From Niebla homalea (Eukaryota; Ascomycota; Lecanoromycetes; Lecanorales; Ramalinaceae): 64,000 bases of DNA. Every line of letters starts with the position of its first letter. Within the stretch, counting starts at the first letter, position 1. Position numbers and translations under genes: made by a program. A model generated the notes under the pieces. The model was not told where the DNA came from. It saw nothing but the letters and a program-made list of their open reading frames with translations, and ran no database searches. This document shows, in pieces, positions 54,180 through 64,000 of this stretch. The stretch spans positions 372,001-436,000 of the forward strand of contig JAHGAU010000008.1 in the NCBI GenBank assembly GCA_019925105.1. Direction: 5' to 3'.

Positions 54180-56690
54180 TCTATCCCGGATACTGGCGGT
54201 CTGTACTGAGTTGCAATACCGGGCCTTTCCTGTGCAACTGCAATGCTGGCATCTGATACGATGAAGTTTAAGCGTGTCGTCATTGCAGATTGCAAGGTTG
54301 GAGCTCAAGAAGGCTGACGTGAAGTTTAACTCCATTTGTAAATTCAGCCTTACAGAACCCCCTTCCAAGCCCCAAGGGGCTACGCGTCCATGTCTGACCC
54401 CGGGACTTCCATCCATCCATCCAACAAACATTGCTACGATCACAATGGCTGATTGAATGAATGGGCATCATGTCCAGTATGCCACTCTCTTCTGTAACTG
54501 CGCCTATCAATCATGATTCCTCTCTATGCAGCAGGAATGGGGTTTGCCATCTGGTGATCCGTCCATCATCCAACCGCCTCCGGAGGTGCCCATCAATCGT
54601 TTCATGGTATCGTCGCTTGGCCAGATTCACTGCCCTTGCTTCACGTCAACTCCGATGATCGTAATAATCGTGAAGGTGTCATTGACGAGCAGAAAGCCCC
54701 AAGGCCACATTCACACCCAGCGCCCTCAGAGAGTCTAGAGCGTAGGTCCTCAAGCCTACTCAATATGGGAGCTCGAAGAATCGGCCTCGAATACCAGAGA
54801 AAGTTTCTTGGGCTCCAGTGCAGTGGATGTACTTGTTACTGCGAGACAAAGGTCGTTTCCTGACTACCCACTATTAGCTGGCATCCTACCATCAGCTGGC
54901 GACTGGCGTCCCCAACAGGATTTTCCGCTAGTTGTGCCCAACTTTGGAAAGTTGCCTTCTATCTATGCAAAATCCGCGATACCTGATATGTAACACGAAA
55001 AGGCTTTGCTCGGTGCCGTTGGATCCCAAGATTCCGGCCTCACATTAAAATCTTCCAATTTGCCGATAGGTGCTTGACAAGGGTCAGCGGTACAGCAACA
55101 AATATTTGCCGGGAAAATTCCGATGCCGCGTCGCAATGGACCATCATTCTCGTCAGGAAGTCATATTTCTTTCTAAAAACAAGTCCGAGTCAGATGTGAG
55201 TAGATCGACAATTGTGTGTCATAGATGGCATTTGATGGTTCACGCTACGATGCAGTCGCAAAGTCAAACAACGATTAACGAGCAGATGAAGTGATGGAAC
55301 TGTTACTTTATTGAATGAGCTAAATGACCAACAGTGAAGCCGGTTCCGATCTAATTTTAAACCTTTTGACAGGTGTGCGGCGTGCCTGACAAGCCGTTAT
55401 CGTAATCCACTAGCCTCACGATGGACGATCCCCCATTCACCCTTTCACCCTAACCGGCCTAATGCGCTCCAAATCTTAAAGGCTTGGGGGGCAATGTCTG
55501 TCCAGATTCGTCAAGCACCGGCGCTTCGGGCCGTGAACAGCTGCGACAGATGCCAAATGATTCGATTCGTTTGACTGATCAAGATGCACGAAACTCGACC
55601 TCCACCATAGCCCAGAGCGCTCTGACTCCTTCCATTGGTCCGATTGCATACGTCAGTACGACAGTACGAAAATAGGACTTCCGCGTTGGGCGAAGCTTGT
55701 GCTGATCAGCCATGCAGTCCTTCAACTAATGATTTCCAATCTTGACCCGAACTGTGAGACAGATGTCCATCTACGAGGGTGGCAATTGGATGGTCGGTCG
55801 TAGGCGCCAAAACTCTCGCAGCACAGACCGGTATGTGCTTGCTTCCGGCTCTTCGATGGTTCAAGCACAGAACCTTGTCCATCACCGGGAACGTCATTGC
55901 CGGGCCACCCTGACGCAATATCAAGTTTTCTCAGGGCGCCTGCATGAACAGCATGCCCATACACTGGCTGAGAGTCATGGAAGCTCCGGTCCGCGAGTAA
56001 TGTCACTAAACGCCAGCTAGCATGCTACATCGCTGGGGAGGGGGAAGGTGGAATTCCCAAAATGGGTGCTGACATGGCGATTTCCATGCGACCACCCACC
56101 TGGAAACTTCATTCCGACACACAACCATATGCCCGCTGAGTACCGGAGTGATGCAGGGAAACAACTGTATTCTTCCCCACGAAGTTTGCGGCCATGCGTT
56201 GGGAGATTAACGAGAACCGATCTGGATTCCTGCGTGTAGGCTTCATGCTTCATGCCGGTTGTTCAGTACCAATGTATTTTGTCCGAAAGTCTGTTTGTCT
56301 CCTTTGCAAAAGCAAGCGAGCTAGAACAGGAAGCAAGACGTTTCACTACACGTGGAATCTTGGCCACAAAGGTACTCATCGTCCAATGGTGAAATGGAAA
56401 ACACATCGTGTGGTCTTAGCTTGTCAAACAGTGTTTGATCCCTGCAATCCCTCTCACGTCAGGTCTTGCCATGTGTTGAAGGCTTCCTGCCGACTTGTAC
56501 CTGTGTCATATGTGTGTCTCCATCAACACTCTCCAGCGGTCCCAACAACTTTTTCCATTCATGCACATGTCGTAAAATCACTTCATCTTCGCTCATAGCG
56601 TGCCTGTCTTTGCAATTCAGCAACCCCTTCCGTTATTCTCTTTACATATTCACTGTACATCTTTTGCATGTACGTCAACACAGCTCTCAA
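54180..56690. other. Long (2.5 kb) divergent intergenic region
   Basis: Between RVS167 (minus) and AGS1 (plus). Only short frames without motifs. The last 150 nt before the AGS1 ATG are CT-rich, like a fungal leader. Several short uAUG frames precede AGS1. A long control region would suit a cell-wall gene, but no specific site is identifiable. Confidence 0.4.
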
Positions 56691-59600
56691 ATGGACATAC
56701 TCCTGCTTGGAATCTTCATAGCCACTACCGTCGCTCTGCCATACGACCCCGAGCAGACTCTATGGAACCTGAATCAGAACCAGACCGCCACCAATGTGTT
56801 GGACTACTGGGGACAATGGGAAAATCACAGTAGGTCCAGACGCACTCATCTTGGGCAAAAGCTGACTGTATTCGAGCATATACCCCGTCTCCAGACAATT
56901 GGCGGTTTCCAGTTTACACCCTAATGCTCGATCGATTCGTGAATGGAGACCCCACAAACGACAATGCCAACGGCACGGCTTGGGAGCAAGACATGTACGG
57001 TACCCAGCTGCGGCATGGGGGAGATGTCAAAGGCCTACAAGACACACTGGACTACATACAAGGCATGGGCATCAAAGGAATATACCTGGCAGGGAGTCCG
57101 ATGATCAACTTCCCTTGGGGCGCAGATGCCTTCAGTCCTCTTGATCTCACACTTCTCGATCCTCACTTCGCGACTATCGCTGCTTGGCGGGAGTACATTG
57201 CCGATGTACACGCGCGGGGGATGTACGTGATACTGGACAACACGATGGCTACACTTGGAGACTTGATTGGCTTCGAAGGCGCCCTGAACGTCTCTGCACC
57301 CCTCGCCTACGGTGAACATGACGCAATGTGGAAGACGTCCCGGCGCTACCATGACTTCAACTTCAACAACGAAGAACAGGACAAGTGCGAGACGCCGTAC
57401 CCTCGCTTTTGGGATGATCATGGAGAGCCGGTCCATGCGAATGGATCTGAGTATCTGATCGGCTGCCGCGACAGCGATTTCGATCAGTATGGGGACATCG
57501 CAGCATTTGACCCCTATCCAGAATGGCAACGCCAAATCTCCAAATTTGCCTCTGTACAAGACCGCCTGCGTGAATGGAAGCCTTCTGTCCGTGAAAGGAT
57601 TCAGCATATGAGCTGCATGCAGATCTCCATGCTGGACATTGATGGCTTCCGAATGGATAAGGGTCAGCAGATCACTGTCGATGCCCAGGCAGAATTTGCG
57701 GACTACATACGACAGTGCGCTCGGCGTTTTGGGAAGAAGAACTTCTTCATACCTGGGGAGATCGTATCGGGCAATACCTTCGGTGCTATCTATCTAGGGC
57801 GGGGCAAGGAGCCAAGCCAAGCTATCAATGACACGACCAAAGCAGTCCAGCTGACGACTGACAATGCCGATGATTCGCACTTCATTCGTGCAAAGGGAAA
57901 GAATGCGTTCGATGCAGCATGTTTCCACTACTCTACCTATCGGTCGTTTGAAAGGTTTCTAGGCATGGACGGCAACCTCGGCGCAGAAGGAGAGGGGCCT
58001 GTCGATTTCATCGAGGCCTGGAACACCTTCGTAAAGACCAACGATCTCATCAATCCAAGTACCGGTGTATTTGATCCTCGACATATGTATGGTGCTCAGA
58101 ATCAAGATGTCTTCCGTTGGCCAACAATCATAGCCGGCACACACAAGCAGAATCTTGCTAATTTCATCGTAACTTTGCTCCTGCCGGGCATCCCTCTCCT
58201 CGAATGGGGTGAAGAGCAAGCTTTCTATGCGCTTGACAACACAGCAAACAATTATGTGTTCGGAAGGCAAGCAATGTCGGCTTCGACCGCGTGGCAGACA
58301 CATGGCTGTTACACTGTTGGAAACGCCAAGTTTGCTTCGTGGCCTTCTGGTAATTATTCCAATGCTTGCAAAGATGACTGGAACAGCCTCGATCACCGCG
58401 ACCCTGCTCATCCAATTCGTAATCTGTTCATCACCATGTTCGAGATGCGCCAACGGTTCCCTGTTCTCAATGATGGATTCAATATTGAGGCCCTTTCCAA
58501 ACAAACGCACCAGGTCTACTTGCCTGGATCCTTGGGTACAGGTACCGAGATTGGTTTTTGGGCCGTCCGACGATCCGGCTGGCCTGACCTACAGGATTTT
58601 ACAAAGCAGGGTCAAAAGGTGCAAGATGTTTGGATAATGTTCCATAACGAAGAAAAGGAGACGACGTACTTGTTTGATTGCGCTAACGCCGAATCGGCTC
58701 TGCTTGCCCCTTTTCAAGGTGGGACCACTGTACGAAACCTCTTGTACCCATATGATCTCATTTCCCTTGGAAGCACAACCCCGAAAACGAAACTTGATAG
58801 CAAGAACAGCGTTGATGGCTGCTTGTCATCTATGACTCTGCCAGCATGGGGCTTCAAGGCTTACGTGCCCAGCGATCGATGGGTTCGACCTTCCCCAGTA
58901 ATCACCAAATTCATGCCAGGTCATGACTATCGAGTCGAATCAAATGCAACTTCTGGGAATCAGCAAAAAGTGGCCATTGAATTCCACTTTTCAGATGAAA
59001 TGAATTGTGAAGATGCGCTTAACAAGATTACTTGTGACTCAAAGACTGAAGACGGAACGACTGCGACCCTCGACAAGGACAGTTTTGCTTGCCATGGCGA
59101 GAACGACTCCACCGCAAATACTTCCCCCTATACCGACACCAGCACTGGTCAGATACCGGCAGTGTGGAGAATTGCTGGCAATCTCGTTAATGTTTCAGAC
59201 GGTGTTCATACCTTGACCGTTGGCAATGTCACAAATGAAGTTGCGAACGCATCTACCAACTCAATCAGCCACTTTCTACTACGAGTCGGCAAAGCGAACA
59301 ATCCTGTCGTCTTTCCTCGCACTGGCAATTACTCAAACAGCCTTCTTCATAAGGACCTCGACAACAACCTTTACGTCTCCCATGCAGCTGCTGGCGCTGA
59401 CAAGTTCCAATATTCGCTGAATTGGGGTTCCAATTGGAGCGACTGGCTGGAATATCAGGGCGGAAATGTCACGCTGAAGGATCAGCCGTGGTCTGGAACC
59501 AAGGAACAAGCATGGGATGGCCATCACGTTCAAATTCAGTACTGGAGCCAGAAGACCGGAGCCTTAGCCATTCAGGAAGGCGATCTTGCAAAGGACAATC

Positions 59601-62600
59601 GTGGACCGCGTAGATTCCCTCATGCCTTCCTACACGGAAGCTGGAATTCGTACGGCTACGACCAGGGGCTCCCTCATGCAATGAAGCAGGTTGGACCAGG
59701 AGATTGGGCGTTCGACTTCATGACCGAATGGCCTTCAGAATTTCAGGTCAATGTTTGGGGCAGCAACCCCGATGGCCAGCCAGATCTGACAAGATCCTAT
59801 GGCGACGTTGATCTCGATGGAATCCTAGACCGGGTTCCGCCTGTCTCTCTCCTCAAGAATGTAGTGAACGTTACGGCTTACCCGCGCAAGGGTAGACTGG
59901 CATATCGAATTCACGTCAACGATGCAGAATTACGATACCACCTGGTTCCAATTGGCTCAAGCACAAGGCAAGCAGTCATCTTTGCTCTCCTCGCCGTTCT
60001 TCCCATCGTCCTTGCACTTTTCTGCGTCTTTCTCTATCTACACAGCTTCTACGACATCAAACTCAACGTCTTTGGAAAGCGTCAGCATCATCAAGTTCTA
60101 CCAATTGCTCTGAAGGAAAAGCTGCACGTCGACCAATGGCTTACTCCCAAAGAATGGCCAATTATCAAGGCTCATCGGCCGGTTGCTGAAAGCGAGGAGC
60201 CTCTGTCGCCCCGCAAGACTGTCCTCATTGCTACAATGGAGTATGACATCGAAGACTGGGCCATCAAGATCAAGATTGGAGGTCTGGGAGTCATGAGTCA
60301 GCTTATGGGTCAGCACTTAGGCCATCTTGATCTCATTTGGGTGGTCCCTTGCGTGGAAGATATACAATATCCTGTCGATCAAAAAGCAAAACCCATTAAG
60401 TGCATGATCTTCGGCACAGACTACACCATTCAGGTACAATACCATCGCTTGAGGAATATCACATACGTTCTGCTCGATGCTCCAGTCTTCCGCCAGCAAA
60501 CCAAAGCCGAGCCTTACCCAACTCGAATGGATGATATCGATAGCGCCGTCTACTACTCCGCATGGAATATTTGCATAGCAGAGATCCTCCGTCGCTTCCC
60601 CGTCGACCTCTACCACATCAACGACTATCATGGCGCCATTGCTCCACTGCATTTGCTACCGCGGGTCATCCCATGCTGTCTCTCGCTGCATAACGCCGAA
60701 TTTCAAGGTCTCTGGGCAATGCGAACACCTTCCGAGTTTGACGAAGTCTGCCAAATCTACAATCTCCCAGCAGATGTAGTTCGACGTTACGTCCAGTTTG
60801 GAGACGTCTTCAACCTGCTACACGCCGGCGCAAGCTACTTGAGGCTCCACCAAGCTGGCTATGGTGCGGCCGGCGTTTCTACCAAATATGGTAAACGATC
60901 ATTTGCGAGGTACCCGGTCTTGTGGGGTCTCAAGAAAGTGATGGGTCTACCCAATCCCGACCCTACGGACATCGACCAGGACACGGCACAGCTGATCGCT
61001 TCAAAAGACATTGTAGTTGATAAAAGCTTTGAGGCCGGGAGAGCTGAGCACAAGCGCCAAGCTCAAGAGTGGGCGCATCTCAAACAAGATCCTGCAGCAG
61101 AGCTCTTTGTCTTTGTCGGTCGCTGGAGTACGCAGAAGGGCATTGACTTGATTGCAGACGTCTTTCCGTCTGTACTGGAGGAGCACAGTAAGGCTCAGCT
61201 CATTTGCATTGGTCCGGTCATTGACCTCTATGGCAAATTCGCGGCGCTCAAATTGTCCAAATTGATGGAGATTTACCCCGATCGAGTGTACTCCAAGCCC
61301 GAATTCACCGCCTTGCCACCCTGCATATTCAGCGGTGCAGAATTTGCATTAATCCCGAGTCGAGACGAGCCTTTTGGACTTGTGGCTGTTGAATTCGGGC
61401 GCAAAGGCGCGCTAGGAGTTGGAGCGAGAGTTGGGGGCCTTGGGAACATGCCTGGGTAAGCTTTTGATATTGCTGTTCTAAATGCACAATACTTCACCAT
61501 GTGACTGACATTCTCACTTCCAGATGGTGGTTCACGGTCGAGTCCACGACAAGCAAGCACCTGATCAATCAATTCAAAATCGCCATTGGATCTGCTCTGG
61601 CATCCAAAACTCCGGTACGCGCAAGGATGCGAGCGATCTCGGCTAAGCAGCGCTTCCCCGTCGCTCAATGGAAACAAGACTTGGGCAAGATGCATGAGAC
61701 AGCAATGGTGATGAGTCAGAAACAAATTGGCAGACCAAAAGAAATTGTTGCAGCTACTCCAGCAGAGGTCGGCACACCTGGACCCACTACACCCGGACTG
61801 ACTACACCTGTCACCTCATTCAGCAATCTTTCGGCTTTGTGGATCGGCAAGCGAAGCGTGGACCGAAGTGGGCAAACAACACGAGCCCCCAGCCCTTCGA
61901 CTCCCGCAGATGGTCGACTTTCGCTAGGAAGTCGGGTGGGACCTGGTCACGAAGTCAGCCACCAGGCTCGGGGAAGAAAGCGCCTGAGCAAAGCTCGAGC
62001 CCGGTCTCGAGACAGCTCTCTAGCCAGATCCTTCTTCGTCAGAAGTCGAGCAAATAGCACCGAGCGTGCAGCCGCCAAGGGCAAACAGACCGAGTCAGAA
62101 GCGCAGGGGCCGGATACCATGGTCTCCTCTCCGCTAAACCCCAATCGCAAAGATCAGAAGCGTATATCCCGGATCGCTGAACATCATGACGAGGATAACG
62201 CAGAGCACCACACCAGTCAAGGCGATCTCCGTCAATTCGATTTTCATTCCCACACTCCTTTCGATGACAGCGGGTCAAGCCCGAGCATCAATGATGATAC
62301 TGAGAACGACAACAGTAGTGTTGATGAACGCATCATGGATGAGTACATACTTACTCCTGAGCAGCTGGAGAACGAAAAAGAGAAGCGCCGCATATCCAGA
62401 ATACAACGGCGGCTCGAGGCTGCAGTGCGTAGCGACAGTGGTGAAGGCTCATCGGTCGGGAGAGATAGGCCATCTGCATTGGTGTCTCGAGCCAACTCTC
62501 CCTCAATACCGGGGACGCCGAATGTTGAAGACCGGCTCATCACCCTCAACGCCAGTGAGCCACAGGATCCTTTTGACGATAGTACAGCACCTAAAGACCC

Positions 62601-64000
62601 CTACTTATCCCTTGGAAGCGTCCTCCAGGGCAAGAAGGACTACAAGCTCCAGAGTGTTGAGCCCTTCTTCACGGATCCCACGGGTCTGTATTATCAAGCC
62701 TTTGAGCACAAGTTGCAAAACCTGAATGGCAAGAACTCGGAGAGCACTCTCTGTATCGAGGACTATCTCATGCAGAGTGAGAAAGACTGGTTCAATCGCT
62801 ATCGAAGCGTCAAGTTGGGCAAATCAGCTGCATCAAGTCGTGCGTCATCCATCTTTCGAGTCGAGCGCCAAGCGCCAAATGAGCCTAGGATACACGAGGT
62901 GGCCTTGGGTAGCGATGATGGATCAGATGATCAGGCTGCCCAATTCATGCTGCAAGACAATTATACTCCTCCTACAGGCATCAAAAAGATTATGTTAAGG
63001 CGGGTTGGGGCGTGGCCTGTGTACACTTTCTTGCTTGCTTTCGTAAGTCACTACATTCAGCAAGAGAAAGATTTGAGTTAACGCATACCAGGGTCAAATC
63101 ATCTCTGCCAACTCCTACCAAATCACTCTGCTCACCGGTGCGGTCGGACAGCCTGCCGAGAAGCTCTACATCATCGCCACAATCTATCTCACGTTCTCGA
63201 TTTTCTGGTGGCTCATATTTCGCAAGCTACAGTCAAAATATGTACTATCCCTCCCCTTTGTGCTCTATGGACTCGCGTTCTTCTTACTTGGCATGGCACC
63301 GTATGCAAAGACGATAATGAGCCGCGGCTGGGTCCAAAATGTCGCTACAGGCTTCTATGCGGCAGCCTCAGCAAGCGGGGCATTCTACTTCTCCCTCAAC
63401 TTTGGCAGCGAAGGTAAGCAAACCCTCCCTTCGACCCGGTCCCTTCTCCCTCTTACAACCGTCTAGGGAGCGTCCCCGTCTCAACCTGGTCCCTCCGCGC
63501 CTGCCTCATTCAAGGAACCCAACAAATCTACGTCACGCTACTTTGGTACTGGGGCTCCTCCCTCACAAGACTCACCGTCTCCGGCGCCCAATCCAGCTCC
63601 ATGGTCACCTACGGCCCGGATTTGACCGCCATCACGGTCCCCATCGCCCTAATCCTCATTGCCATTGGTGCAACCCTCTACTTCGGCCTTCCGGACTACT
63701 ACCGCCAAACCCCCGGCAAATTCCCAGCCTTCTACCGCGCAACAATGCGCCGCAAGATCGTCCTTTGGTTCTTCATCTCCGTGCTCCTCCAAAATTTCTT
63801 CCTCTCCGCCCCCTACGGCCGGAATTGGACATACCTCTGGTCTTCCAAGCACGCGCCATCTTGGGCAATCGCCCTTTTGGTCCTTTTATTCTTCGTAGTA
63901 TTCTGGGTCGCGCTTTTAGCGGCCTTCGCCCATTATTCGCGCACACATACTTGGATTCTGCCCATCTTCGCAGTCGGCCTGGGATGTCCTCGGTGGTGCC
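56691..64000 (+). CDS. AGS1: Alpha-1,3-glucan synthase (3' end off window)
   Basis: Exons 56691..56829, 56877..61455, 61524..63042, 63092..63413 and 63467..>64000 join in frame to about 2,364 residues, nearly the usual ~2,400. It builds cell-wall alpha-1,3-glucan at the plasma membrane. Order of parts: signal peptide (MDILLLGIFIATTVALP); extracellular GH13 amylase-like domain (SPDNWRFPVYTLMLDRFVNG, DGFRMDKGQQ with the nucleophile Asp, FIPGEIVSG with the acid Glu); a membrane segment (AVIFALLAVLPIVLALFCVFLYL); cytosolic GT5 glycogen-synthase-like domain (KIGGLGVMSQL, DLYHINDYHGA, SLHNAEFQG, FVGRWSTQKGIDL, SRDEPFGLVAVEFG); a Ser-rich linker; and a multi-pass transporter-like end (VYTFLLAFGQIISANSYQITL, APYGRNW). 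The N-terminal intron is 47 nt. Confidence 0.95.

Noticed and set aside
1..64000. tRNA, rRNA, CRISPR arrays or bacterial-type operons
   Set aside because: No tRNA A/B-box pair, rRNA block or regular repeat-spacer array seen; gene structure is eukaryotic throughout.

Overview
The window is nuclear DNA of a filamentous ascomycete (Pezizomycotina). Protein-coding genes are split by short GT-AG introns, mostly 47-70 nt, with CTAAC/CTGAC-like branch sites. Typical filamentous-fungal families are present: HET, NACHT/WD NLR, an Hsp70-like ATPase, and a three-part alpha-1,3-glucan synthase. The class cannot be fixed from the sequence; Dothideomycetes-like is only an impression. I rebuilt exon joins by hand, and nearly all joined coding lengths are multiples of three.

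Left part (1-22.7 kb), accessory. It holds the end of a STAND-type N-terminal-domain protein, homoserine/serine O-acetyltransferase (MET2 type), a small secreted-protein gene, a MITE, an Hsp70-like protein, an unknown coiled-coil protein, gene relics, a HET-domain protein and a large alpha/beta-hydrolase-NACHT-WD NLR. STAND, Hsp70-like, HET and NLR genes within 23 kb suggest a nonself-recognition neighbourhood. A ~1.1 kb block next to MET2 reappears, inverted and circularly permuted, at 12.1-12.9 kb.

Middle part (23.5-43 kb), mixed metabolism and secretion. Genes are a fructosamine-3-kinase-like protein, an MFS drug/H+ antiporter, mitochondrial ribosomal protein bS16m, a vacuolar amino-acid transporter (AVT type), a membrane-anchored spermidine-synthase-fold protein, an amidohydrolase, a large unknown membrane-anchored protein, two secreted proteins of unknown function and an F-box protein.

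Right part (43.7-64 kb), conserved housekeeping. Genes are VPS17 (retromer), ISY1 (splicing), ADE8-type GAR transformylase, a GT8-like glycosyltransferase, VMS1 (ribosome quality control), an RVS167/Hob1 BAR-SH3 protein and AGS1, which runs off the right edge.

A cross-cutting observation: bS16m, VMS1 (twice), the amidohydrolase and the NLR each need exactly one extra base inside a homopolymer to restore an otherwise intact, conserved frame. The shared direction points to homopolymer undercalls in the assembly rather than to several independent mutations, and any automatic annotation here would split or truncate these genes.
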